A stretch of 14,282 nt of DNA from assembly GCA_026392265.1 (NCBI GenBank), contig JAPLCL010000165.1, positions 1 through 14,282 of the forward strand, written 5' to 3'. This document shows, piece by piece, positions 6,593 to 13,775 of this stretch. Numbering within the stretch: position 1 is the stretch's first letter; each line of letters starts with the position of its first letter. The position numbers and the translations under genes are program-made. Origin of the DNA: Actinomycetota bacterium (GTDB lineage: Bacteria; Actinomycetota; Thermoleophilia; UBA2241). The notes below the pieces were generated by a model, which was given only the letters and a program-made list of their open reading frames with translations, ran no database searches and was not told the DNA's origin.

Positions 6593-7272
6593 GCATCACC
6601 GTGGTGCTGGCCGATGACGAGCAGATGGTGCGTTCTGGCCTGCGTCTCATCCTCGAGACCGAGCCCGACATCGAAGTCGTCGGCGAGGCCGGCGAGGGCG
6701 GCGAGGCCGTGGAGCTGACGCGCCGCCTGGACCCCGACGTCGTTCTGATGGACGTGCAGATGCCGGGGATGAACGGGATCGAGGCGACGCGCGCCATCGT
6801 CGCGCTGGGGCGCGACGAGACTTCGCGCGTCCTCATCCTCACGACGTTCGATCTGGACGAGTACGTGTACGAGGGCTTCAAGGCCGGGGCCAGCGGCTTT
6901 CTCCTGAAGCGCACGCCGGCCGCCGACCTCGTCGCCGGCATCCGCATCGTCGCCGCCGGTGACGGCATGATCGCGCCTTCGGTCACGACGCGTCTGATTG
7001 CCACCTTCCGCGACAAGGAGGAGCGTGCCGGCGTGCCTGGCGATCCAGCCGTGCTGGACGACCTCACCGCCCGGGAGCACGAAGTGCTGGTACTTGTCGC
7101 GCGCGGCATGACGAATGGCGAGATCGCCGCGCACCTCTTTCTCAGTGAGGGCACGGTCAAGACCCACGTGAAGAGGATCTTCTTCAAGCTTGGGCTGCAC
7201 GACCGCACGCAAGCCGTGATCCTCGCCTACGAGGTGGGGCTGGTGCGCCCCGGGGACAGCGCGGCAGAGTAG
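6589..7272 (+). CDS. NarL/FixJ-family response regulator
   Basis: A 227-residue regulator. The receiver domain (1-120) has the acidic pair Asp9-Asp10, phospho-acceptor Asp55 in LMDVQMPGMNG, Thr85/Thr86 in ILTT and Lys107. The LuxR-type helix-turn-helix (about 155-220) reads LTAREHEVLVLVARGMTNGE, then TVKTHVKRIFFKLGL. A GGAGG five nucleotides ahead of ATG 6589 supports the start. The gene overlaps the kinase stop by 4 nt, so the two are coupled as a cognate pair. Right after its stop is an inverted repeat that fits the NarL 7-2-7 site, suggesting it controls the genes that follow. The receiver resembles the DesR/LiaR/VraR branch, though that assignment is approximate. Confidence 0.95.
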   Translation: MSITVVLADDEQMVRSGLRLILETEPDIEVVGEAGEGGEAVELTRRLDPDVVLMDVQMPGMNGIEATRAIVALGRDETSRVLILTTFDLDEYVYEGFKAGASGFLLKRTPAADLVAGIRIVAAGDGMIAPSVTTRLIATFRDKEERAGVPGDPAVLDDLTAREHEVLVLVARGMTNGEIAAHLFLSEGTVKTHVKRIFFKLGLHDRTQAVILAYEVGLVRPGDSAAE

Positions 7273-7286
7273 CCGCCCAGCGGCCG

Positions 7287-7308
7287 GCGTACCCCCGTGG
7301 GGGTACGC
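7287..7308. promoter_or_regulatory. NarL-like 7-2-7 inverted repeat, candidate response-regulator operator
   Basis: A perfect 10+10-bp inverted repeat has a 2-bp centre: GCGTACCCCC, GT, GGGGGTACGC. Its core TACCCCC-GT-GGGGGTA matches the NarL arrangement TACYYMT-N2-AKRRGTA at 6 of 7 positions in each half. It lies 14 nt past the response regulator gene and covers the -35 region of the promoter at 7319. There is no T-tract after it, which argues against a simple terminator. A CsoR/FrmR-type metal or formaldehyde repressor operator (TACCC...GGGTA) is the main alternative. Confidence 0.5.
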
Positions 7309-7318
7309 GCAACGCCGC

Positions 7319-7324
7319 AATAAT
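7319..7324 (+). promoter_or_regulatory. -10 box of the sensor-domain gene cluster
   Basis: AATAAT matches the -10 consensus at 5 of 6 positions, unusual in this GC-rich DNA. It lies 10 bp after the inverted repeat at 7287-7308, which would occupy the -35 region. This implies either activation by a bound regulator or repression. Predicted start is near 7331, giving a leader of about 110 nt. A second actinobacterial-type box, TAGGCT, at 7385-7390 is a weaker alternative. Confidence 0.45.
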
Positions 7325-7440
7325 CCCTCCTGGGGCGGCCTCACGTTCCTGCCGTGGGGTGACGACGGGGCGGCCGCACCGCGCTAGGCTTCTCTTGCTC
7401 GTGGCGAAGGTCCCTGAGAGGTGCGGAGGTGAACGGCTCG

Positions 7441-8229
7441 ATGTTCAGCTGGTTTTTCGGTGTCGTGGCGCGTCCGCGGACGTGGCTGAATCTCCTCTTC
7501 CAGGTGCTCGCCTTCCCGCTGGGCCTGTTCTACTTCACCTTCCTCATCACCGGCCTGTCCGTAGGCCTCGGCCTGGTGATCATCTGGGTCGGTATCCCCA
7601 TCCTGCTCGTCGTGGGCGGGGCGTGGTGGCTGTTCGGGGCCTTCGAGCGCCTGCAGGCGAAGCACCTACTAGGCGCCGCGGTGTCGGCGCCGCCTCGTTC
7701 GTGGGAGAACGTGAACGGCGTCTGGGGCAAGCTCAAGGCCCATTTCGGCAGCGGTTCGACGTGGAAGGACCTCCTGTACCTTCTGGCCAAGCTGCCCTTC
7801 GGCATCGTCTCGTTCGCGTTGCTGGTGACGCTCGCCGCCATCCTCTTCTGGCTGGTCGCCTTCCCCATCGCTCACTACTGGGACGTCCATCTCATCTCGT
7901 GGGGCAACGGCCGGGGGTGGACGCCGCCACTCTGGCTGGCGATCCTGGCGATTCCCGGTGCCATTCTGAACGTGTTCCTGAGCCTCCACATCGTCAACGG
8001 CTGGGGGTGGGTATGCGCCCGTTGGGCCGAACTGCTGTTCGGCCAGCAAGAGGTTCCGCAGCGCGTGGCCGCCGTGACACAGTCGGTGCCCCTGGTGTCC
8101 ACGGCGCCGGCGCCGGCGGCCGCGCTCCCGGTCTTGCCTGCGCCGCCGCCGGTGCCGTCCCCGCCGCAGCCACCGGTCCCACCAGCCGTTACCGAACCAG
8201 AGGTCCGTCCCGAAAGCGAAACGACCTGA
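7441..8229 (+). CDS. Stand-alone membrane sensor-domain protein with proline-rich tail
   Basis: A 262-residue membrane protein. Residues 10-80 (LAFPLGLFYFTFLITGLSVG, then an IIWVGIP turn and a charged FERLQAKHLLGA helix) look like the 'putative sensor' domain normally found at the N-terminus of actinobacterial kinases. Residues 108-200 (LAKLPFGIVSFALLVTLAAI) repeat the same pattern more loosely, so the domain is two similar halves with four to five membrane segments. Residues 222-250 are rich in Pro and Ala and lead to a short charged tail. No kinase domain is present. ATG 7441 was chosen because GGAGGTGA lies eight nucleotides ahead; GTG 7429 is possible. Its place next to a kinase that lacks this domain suggests it may act as an accessory sensor, which is inference. 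Confidence 0.85.
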   Translation: MFSWFFGVVARPRTWLNLLFQVLAFPLGLFYFTFLITGLSVGLGLVIIWVGIPILLVVGGAWWLFGAFERLQAKHLLGAAVSAPPRSWENVNGVWGKLKAHFGSGSTWKDLLYLLAKLPFGIVSFALLVTLAAILFWLVAFPIAHYWDVHLISWGNGRGWTPPLWLAILAIPGAILNVFLSLHIVNGWGWVCARWAELLFGQQEVPQRVAAVTQSVPLVSTAPAPAAALPVLPAPPPVPSPPQPPVPPAVTEPEVRPESETT

Positions 8230-8254
8230 CCTTGAGGGTCATGGAGGTGACGTC

Positions 8255-9535
8255 ATGAGTAGCCGGCGCGTGCACAGGATCCTGGGACCGTCACTGGCCC
8301 TCGCGGCGATCGCCTTCGGCGTGCTCGTGCTCGGTCTTGTTCTGACGGGCCCGGCGAAGGCGGCGACCCAGTCGTCTCCGACGCCCTCCCTGTTCGCCGC
8401 GCCGGGCGAGACGCGGGGCGCGATCGTCCAGTTCGGCGAGGACGTAACGGTACCCGCCGGCGAGAGCGTGGAATCGGTCACCGCGGGTGGCGGAGACATC
8501 ATCATCGACGGCACCGTCAAAGGGGACGTCGTGGCCTTCGGCGGCGACGTGCTCGTGCGCGGCACTGTGGAGAACACCATCGTCGCGTTTGGCGGTGACG
8601 TGCGCCTCGCGCCGACCGCAGTCGTCGGCAGCTCGAGGTCGCCGCGGGACAAGTCCATCGTCCTCTTCGGCGGTACGCTCACGCGCGAGCCTGGAGCCCA
8701 GGTCACCGGGGACGTCCAACGCATCGACAATGCGAACTGGGGCGTGCCGCTGGGCTGGGTGACGCAGCACACGGTCATTCGCCCATGGTGGGGGTTCACG
8801 CTCATGGGCTGGATCGTGCAGACCTCCATCTTCCTGGTGCTCGCACTGGTCGCGGCGGCTCTCATGCCCAAGCAGCTGCGCGCCGTTCAGCGCCAGCTCG
8901 CCGTGAAGCCGGCGGCGTCTCTGGGCTGGGGAGCGCTCACCTTCTTCGTGATCCTGCCGGCCGTCCTTGTGGTGCTGATCATCAGCATCGTCGGGTTGCT
9001 GCTGGTACTGCCCTACATGGTGGTGGTGCCCCTGTTCTACTTCTTCGTCATCACGGCCGTGGCGGCTCTGATCGCCGCGCGCGTGCTCGCCGGGACGCAG
9101 CAGAAAGACAACCTGATGCTCGCCGTGACGCTCGGGGTGGTCGGCACGACCATCGTCAGCCGCGTCCCCGTGGGGGGTGCGCTGGCCCTGATGGTCATGG
9201 CCGTGTTCGGCTCCGGCGCCGCGGCTCTGGCGTTCGTGGAGTGGCGTCGGGCTCGCCGGCCGGCGTCTGCGCCGGCGCTTGCGCCGGCCGGCCCGGCGCT
9301 CGCCGCGGCTGCAAGCACGGTTCCGCTGGGCTCGGCGATAACGCCGGCCGAGCCGGCCGCGACCGTCGCTAGTGCGGAGACCGTGGAGCCTGCGACGGTC
9401 GTGACGGCTCCAGCGCCCGAGCCCGAGACGGCTCCGGCTGCCGGCGAGCCGGAGGCCGCGGAGCCGCCTGCCGCTGCAGCGGCTCCGCCCGCCGAAGGAC
9501 CGCCGGGTGAGCACGAACCGCCGGCCGGAACATGA
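8255..9535 (+). CDS. Exported membrane protein with bactofilin-like repeat region
   Basis: A 426-residue protein. Residues 1-36 form a signal peptide with a likely AKA cleavage site. Residues 75-145 hold three beta-helix-like rungs (GGDIIIDGTVKGDVVAFGGD, then VLVRGTVENTIVAFGGD and further GG-containing turns), as in polymer-forming bactofilin domains. About four membrane segments follow between residues 183 and 320. The last 85 residues are Ala/Pro/Glu rich with AP and EP runs. GGAGG seven nucleotides before ATG 8255 supports the start. It follows the sensor-domain gene by 25 nt and is probably cotranscribed. The repeat region should face outside the cell, where it may bind or polymerise on the surface; the function is unknown. 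Confidence 0.85.
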   Translation: MSSRRVHRILGPSLALAAIAFGVLVLGLVLTGPAKAATQSSPTPSLFAAPGETRGAIVQFGEDVTVPAGESVESVTAGGGDIIIDGTVKGDVVAFGGDVLVRGTVENTIVAFGGDVRLAPTAVVGSSRSPRDKSIVLFGGTLTREPGAQVTGDVQRIDNANWGVPLGWVTQHTVIRPWWGFTLMGWIVQTSIFLVLALVAAALMPKQLRAVQRQLAVKPAASLGWGALTFFVILPAVLVVLIISIVGLLLVLPYMVVVPLFYFFVITAVAALIAARVLAGTQQKDNLMLAVTLGVVGTTIVSRVPVGGALALMVMAVFGSGAAALAFVEWRRARRPASAPALAPAGPALAAAASTVPLGSAITPAEPAATVASAETVEPATVVTAPAPEPETAPAAGEPEAAEPPAAAAAPPAEGPPGEHEPPAGT

Positions 9536-9542
9536 GAGGCGC

Positions 9543-9573
9543 TTGACCCTCCCCCGGCGGGAGGACTGAGACT
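9543..9573 (+). promoter_or_regulatory. Promoter-like element with 19-bp spacer containing a dyad (MerR-like layout)
   Basis: TTGACC (9543-9548) and GAGACT (9568-9573) are separated by 19 bp. The spacer carries the dyad CCTCCC-CCGGC-GGGAGG (9548-9564). MerR-family regulators such as SoxR act on exactly this layout: an overlong spacer with a dyad between the two boxes. The -10 match is poor (3 of 6). The same dyad could instead be a weak terminator of the preceding gene, although no T-tract follows. No MerR-type gene is in the window. Confidence 0.3.
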
Positions 9574-9618
9574 GAGGTTGCCACTCGTGCTCCGCGTGGC
9601 ATACAGAAGGCAACAGAG

Positions 9619-9652
9619 GTGGCGGGCCGCGCCGGGAGGCGCGGCCCGCCAC
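9619..9652 (+). terminator. Perfect 15-bp hairpin before the ABC transporter genes
   Basis: GTGGCGGGCCGCGCC (9619-9633) and its exact complement (9638-9652) enclose a GGGA loop. It is very stable but has no T-tract on either side, like many actinobacterial terminators. It probably ends the bactofilin-like transcript. If the promoter at 9543 is real, the hairpin would instead lie in the leader of the ABC operon and could act as an attenuator. The GTG at its first base is not a credible gene start. Confidence 0.6.
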
Positions 9653-9690
9653 GGGTCGTCACCGAAGGCGGCCGACTTCAAGGGGGAAGT

Positions 9691-10506
9691 ATGAGCGACA
9701 TGACCGAGACGACACCGCAGCCCGGCTCTACCGCGGCGCCGGCGACCTGTGAGAACGGAACGACCATCGGCCTGGACGACGCCGTCGTCCAAGCCCGCGG
9801 CGTCACCCGGCTCTACGGCCAGGGCGACGCCTGCGTGTACGCCCTCGCCGGTGTCGACCTCGACCTGCAGCGGGGCGTTTACACGGCGATCATGGGTCCC
9901 TCGGGTTCCGGCAAGTCGACGCTCATGCACATCCTCGCCGGTCTCGACCGGCCCAGCGCGGGCAGCGTGTGGGTCGACGGCGTCGAGATCACCGGGCTCA
10001 AGGACCGCGCCCTCACGCAGCTGCGCCGCGACAAGATCGGCTTCATCTTCCAGACCTTCAACCTGCTGGCCACGCTGACCGCCGCCGAGAACATCGTGTT
10101 GCCGCTGACCATCGCCGGGCGCAAGGGTAACGAGGCGTGGATCGACGAGCTCGTCGCCACCGTCGGCCTGGGCGACCGGCTCAAGCACAAGCCTGCCGAG
10201 CTCTCCGGCGGGCAGCAGCAACGTGTGGCCGTGGCCCGCGCGCTCGCCTCGCGGCCCGCGGTGCTCTTCGCCGACGAGCCGACGGGCAACCTCGACTCGC
10301 ACACCGGTGAGGAGGTGCTTGAGCTTTTACGCCACTCCTCCGACAACCTCGGCCAGACCATCGTCATGGTCACTCACGATGCGCATGCGGCCACCTACGC
10401 GGACCGCATCGTCTTCCTCCGTGACGGCGTCATCGCGCACGATTGTGGGCGTCTGGGTCGCGACGAGATCTACGACGTCATCAAGTCGCTGGAGCACGTG
10501 GGATGA
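9691..10506 (+). CDS. ABC transporter ATP-binding protein, MacB/LolD type
   Basis: A 271-residue ATPase. Walker A is GPSGSGKST (69-77), the Q-loop glutamine is Gln121, the signature is LSGGQQQR (171-178), Walker B is VLFADEPTGNLD (191-202) with catalytic Glu196, and the switch His229 lies in VTHD. DEPTGNLD and the overall length place it with MacB/LolD/FtsE-type ATPases that partner FtsX-fold permeases. An N-terminal extension of about 30 residues (Thr/Pro/Ala rich) precedes the domain. ATG 9691 has AGGGGGAAG just upstream; the larger frame starting at 9619 would begin inside a hairpin. Its stop overlaps the permease start by ATGA, so the two proteins are made together. Such transporters export antibiotics or lipids, or act mechanically on the envelope; the substrate is unknown. 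Confidence 0.96.
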   Translation: MSDMTETTPQPGSTAAPATCENGTTIGLDDAVVQARGVTRLYGQGDACVYALAGVDLDLQRGVYTAIMGPSGSGKSTLMHILAGLDRPSAGSVWVDGVEITGLKDRALTQLRRDKIGFIFQTFNLLATLTAAENIVLPLTIAGRKGNEAWIDELVATVGLGDRLKHKPAELSGGQQQRVAVARALASRPAVLFADEPTGNLDSHTGEEVLELLRHSSDNLGQTIVMVTHDAHAATYADRIVFLRDGVIAHDCGRLGRDEIYDVIKSLEHVG

Positions 10507-13049
10507 TCCGCATCGCCTGGCGCAGCCTCACCTCGCATAAGCTGCGAACGATCCTCACGACGCTGGCCATCCTCCTCGGGGTGGCGATGATCAGTGGCAC
10601 GTACGTACTCACCGACCAGATCGACCGCGGCTTCAAGCAGATCTTCAGCGACGCCTACAAGGGTACCGACGTCACCGTCACCAAGAAAGCCAAGTTCTCG
10701 GGACAGCTGACGGGCGCCACGGAGGGATTGCCGCAGTCCATGGTGGACCAGGTCAAAGCCGTGGACGGCGTCTCCGCCGTGTTCGGCTACGTCACCGGCA
10801 TGGGGGCCGTCGCCGTCAACGGCAAGGTCGTGGAGACCGGAGGGTCACCGACGCTGTTCTTCTCGTACTCGGCCAACGATATCGCGCCGCCGCAGTACAT
10901 CGAGGGCGCGCCGCCGGCGAAGAGCGGTGAGGTGGCGGTCATCGAGAAGCTGGCCACCGACCAGAAGCTCACGATCGGCGCGCCGATCGATGTCATCACT
11001 TCGAACGGCGCGCATCCGGCGCAGGTCTCGGGCGTCTTTCGCTTTTCGGCGCAGTCGTCCCTCGGGGGATCGCTGATCATCCACACGACGCTCCCGGACG
11101 CGCAGGATTGGTTCGACATGAAGGGCCGCGTCTCGGAGATCGACGCGAAGGCGGAGCCCGGCGTCTCGGCCGACACCCTCGCGCAGCGCGTCCGGGCCGC
11201 GCTGCCGGCCGGCACTGAGGTCAAGACCGGCGCCCAGGCTGCGGCCGACCAGACCAAGTCGGTCAGCGACTCGATCGGCGCCTTCCTCAAGCCGGTGCTG
11301 CTCAGCTTCGGCGGCATCGCCGTGCTCGTCGGCGCCTTCATCATCTTCAACGCCTTCTCGATGACGGTGGCCCAGCGGCGGCGGGAGTTCGCCATGCTGC
11401 GCGCTCTGGGCGCGACACGCCGGCAGGTACTGTTCAGCTTGGCCGGCGAGGCGCTGGTCATGGGCGTGCTTGCCTCGCTCGTCGGCCTGTTCGCGGGCCT
11501 CGGCGTGGCGGCCGGCGTGAACCAGGTCTTCAAGGCCGCCGGCTTCGAGATCCCGAGCAGCGGTCTCGTGTTGCAGCCGCGCACCGTCATCATCGCCATG
11601 GCCGTGGGCGTCGTCGTGACGCTGCTCTCGGCGCTCATCCCGGCGCAGCGCGCGACGCGCGTGCCGCCGATGGCGGCGCTACAGGAGGGCGCCCAGCTGC
11701 CGCCGTCCCGCTTCGCGCGCTTCGCGCCCATCATGGGCGGCGTGGTCGCCGTGCTGGGCGCGCTGCTCATCGTCGCCGGCATGTACGGCCCGGGCAGTAC
11801 CATGATCCGTTTGGCGACGATCGCCTCCGGCGCCGTGCTGGTGTTCGTGGCCGTGGCCATGCTCAGCAAGTTCGTCATGCGGCCGCTCGTCGGCCTGCTC
11901 GGCTGGCCGCTGCAGAAGCTGGCGCCGGTCAGCGGCCGCCTGGCCCGCGACAACAGCCGCCGCAACCCCGGCCGCACGGCGCTCACCGCGGCCGCCCTCA
12001 TGATCGGTCTTGCCGTGGTGGTGTTCGTCGCCGTGCTCGCCCAGGGCCTCAAGAGTTCGTTCATCGACAGCTTCGACAAGACGGTGCAGGCCGACTACAT
12101 CATCAGCGCCAAGAACTTCATGACGATCCCGTCGGACACGGCTCAGCGGGTCGCAGCGGTCCCCTCGATCGAGACGGCCGTCTCGCTGGACGCGCAGCAG
12201 GTGCAGGCCAAGGGGGGCAGCCTCGCGGTGGTCTGGGGCATCGACCCCTTTGCCATCGAGCGGGTCTGGAGCTTCGACTGGATCGAGGGCAGCGACGCCG
12301 TGCTCAGCAAGCTGGGGACGAACGGCGCCATCCTGGAGGAGCAGACCGCGTCGAGCCTGGGCGTCGGCCTGGGCGATCCCGTGCCCATCACGACCGTCGA
12401 GGGCAAGAGGGCGACACTCAACGTGATGGGCATCTACCGCGACCCCATGATGCTGAACGGCATCACGGTGAGCGCCGCGGGCTACGACGCCATCTTCCCG
12501 ACGCCGCAGGCGTTCATGGTGGTCGCCAAGGCGACCGCCGGGAGCGACATCGGGCAGACGCAGAAGGCAGTCGAGACGGCCTTGGCCGATACGCCGACCG
12601 CCCGAGTCCAGACCGTAGCCGAGTACAAGAAGACCACCGTGGACCTGGTGAACCAGATCCTGACGCTGGTGTACGGGCTCCTGGCGCTCAGCGTGATCAT
12701 CTCGCTGTTCGGCATCGTGAACACGCTGGTGCTGTCGGTGTTCGAGCGCACCCGTGAGATCGGGCTCACGCGCGCCATCGGCATGTCGCGCCGCCAGGTC
12801 AGCGCGACGGTGCGCTACGAGAGCGTGATCACGTCCATCATCGGCGCCGCTATGGGCATCGTGGTGGGGATCGTGTTCGCCTGGGTGGTGACCACGAAGT
12901 TCGCCGGCCAGGGAATCACCTTCGCGGTCCCCGGCGGCCAGCTCGTCATCTTCGTCATCCTGGCCGTGATCGTGGGCGTCGTCGCCGCCATCCTGCCGGC
13001 ACGGCGGGCGGCCAAGATCGACATCCTCGAGGCGATACACTACGAGTGA
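10503..13049 (+). CDS. ABC transporter permease with two FtsX domains
   Basis: An 848-residue permease. TM1 lies near residues 17-37, followed by a large extracytoplasmic domain (about 40-255) of the MacB periplasmic type. The first FtsX domain (about 262-400) contains MTVAQRRREFAMLRALGATR and ends ALIPAQRATR. Three more hydrophobic segments (about 413-515) and a second external domain (520-700) come next. A second FtsX domain (715-845) contains SVFERTREIGLTRAIGMSRR and ends ILPARRAAKIDILEAIHYE. Duplicated, about ten-segment permeases of this kind are common in Gram-positives for lipoprotein, lipid or peptide handling. ATG 10503 overlaps the ATPase stop. The larger frame from 10443 lies in the ATPase gene and is not used. 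The gene is intact. Confidence 0.95.
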   Translation: MIRIAWRSLTSHKLRTILTTLAILLGVAMISGTYVLTDQIDRGFKQIFSDAYKGTDVTVTKKAKFSGQLTGATEGLPQSMVDQVKAVDGVSAVFGYVTGMGAVAVNGKVVETGGSPTLFFSYSANDIAPPQYIEGAPPAKSGEVAVIEKLATDQKLTIGAPIDVITSNGAHPAQVSGVFRFSAQSSLGGSLIIHTTLPDAQDWFDMKGRVSEIDAKAEPGVSADTLAQRVRAALPAGTEVKTGAQAAADQTKSVSDSIGAFLKPVLLSFGGIAVLVGAFIIFNAFSMTVAQRRREFAMLRALGATRRQVLFSLAGEALVMGVLASLVGLFAGLGVAAGVNQVFKAAGFEIPSSGLVLQPRTVIIAMAVGVVVTLLSALIPAQRATRVPPMAALQEGAQLPPSRFARFAPIMGGVVAVLGALLIVAGMYGPGSTMIRLATIASGAVLVFVAVAMLSKFVMRPLVGLLGWPLQKLAPVSGRLARDNSRRNPGRTALTAAALMIGLAVVVFVAVLAQGLKSSFIDSFDKTVQADYIISAKNFMTIPSDTAQRVAAVPSIETAVSLDAQQVQAKGGSLAVVWGIDPFAIERVWSFDWIEGSDAVLSKLGTNGAILEEQTASSLGVGLGDPVPITTVEGKRATLNVMGIYRDPMMLNGITVSAAGYDAIFPTPQAFMVVAKATAGSDIGQTQKAVETALADTPTARVQTVAEYKKTTVDLVNQILTLVYGLLALSVIISLFGIVNTLVLSVFERTREIGLTRAIGMSRRQVSATVRYESVITSIIGAAMGIVVGIVFAWVVTTKFAGQGITFAVPGGQLVIFVILAVIVGVVAAILPARRAAKIDILEAIHYE

Positions 13050-13056
13050 CAGACAC

Positions 13057-13082
13057 GGGGAGGGTGGCGTGCCGCCCTCCCC
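13057..13082 (+). terminator. GC-rich hairpin between the permease and the LiaF-like gene
   Basis: GGGGAGGGTGGC (13057-13068) pairs with GCCGCCCTCCCC (13071-13082) with one G-U pair and a minimal loop. It lies 7 nt after the permease stop. No T-tract follows, so termination may be partial and the next gene could still be cotranscribed. Confidence 0.5.
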
Positions 13083-13100
13083 CGAGTGACGGAGAGACAC

Positions 13101-13766
13101 ATGCCCGAGAGTGACAGCGACCACGGCGTCGACGAGGCCCTGGAGGGCGAGATCGTCCAGGAGGGCAGCGGGCCGGCGGCCGGGGGAGGCGCCGCAAGCG
13201 GCGCGCGGCCCGGCCCCGCCGGCAGCGGCGCCCGGCCCGCCCCCGCCGGCATCACGTTCACGGTGCCGGTGGACGCTGAGGCCTTCAAGGAACGTCGCGA
13301 CAACGCCGCCGTGACCTTCGGCGCCGTACTCGTCGTGGTGGGTGCCGTCCTGCTCGGCGGGCGTTTCAGCGACGTGGTCGCCGCCGGCGGCCCCGCCTTG
13401 TGGATCGGCCTCGGTTTTCTCACCTGGTGGGCGTTCAGCGGCAACTACGGCCTGCTGGTGCCCGCCGGCGTGCTCACCGGCCTCGGCGTCGGGCTGATGC
13501 TCGCGCACGTCGAGTTCTACGGGAACCCGGTGGCGCTCGGCCTGGGCGTCGGATTCCTCGCTATGTACGCGCTCGACGCCCTGCGGAGCCGGAGTCGCTC
13601 TAGCTGGTGGCCGCTCGTGCCCGGCGCCGTGCTGGTGCTCGTCGGGTTGCTCCAGAACACCTCGGGGTGGGATTCGCTGGGCGATTTGGGCTGGCCGCTG
13701 CTCCTTATCGTCGTCGGCATCATCATCATCGGCGGCGCGCTCGCACGGCGCGTACCGCGGTCGTAA
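13101..13766 (+). CDS. LiaF-like small membrane protein
   Basis: A 221-residue protein. Residues 1-55 are acidic, then rich in Gly, Ala and Pro, and probably cytoplasmic. About six hydrophobic segments follow from residue 68. The WWPLVPGAVLVLVGL and LGWPLLLIVVGIIIIGGAL repeats resemble the membrane part of LiaF/DUF5668-type proteins, which in Firmicutes hold LiaS-type kinases inactive. No C-terminal LiaF extracellular domain is present. The start ATG 13101 has GGAGAG 4-6 nt upstream; GTG 13086 is unlikely. The stop TAA at 13764 is in the same reading frame as the P-type ATPase that follows, with no start codon between. Similarity to LiaF is moderate. Confidence 0.85.
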   Translation: MPESDSDHGVDEALEGEIVQEGSGPAAGGGAASGARPGPAGSGARPAPAGITFTVPVDAEAFKERRDNAAVTFGAVLVVVGAVLLGGRFSDVVAAGGPALWIGLGFLTWWAFSGNYGLLVPAGVLTGLGVGLMLAHVEFYGNPVALGLGVGFLAMYALDALRSRSRSSWWPLVPGAVLVLVGLLQNTSGWDSLGDLGWPLLLIVVGIIIIGGALARRVPRS

Positions 13767-13775
13767 GCGACGACC

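Noticed and set aside
5125..7272. A 715-codon plus-strand frame covering tmRNA, the kinase and the response regulator
   Set aside because: Only its last 227 codons are real (response regulator). The rest overlaps ssrA and the kinase in another frame, is Arg/Gly/Pro rich and has no domain.
7332..7375. Two copies of GGGGCGGCC 35 bp apart in front of the sensor-domain gene
   Set aside because: Short and GC-only, likely by chance in this composition; it does not fit a helical spacing or known site.
9619..9690. Upstream GTG start for the ABC ATPase
   Set aside because: The GTG is the first base triplet of a perfect hairpin and has no ribosome site; ATG 9691 has a good one.
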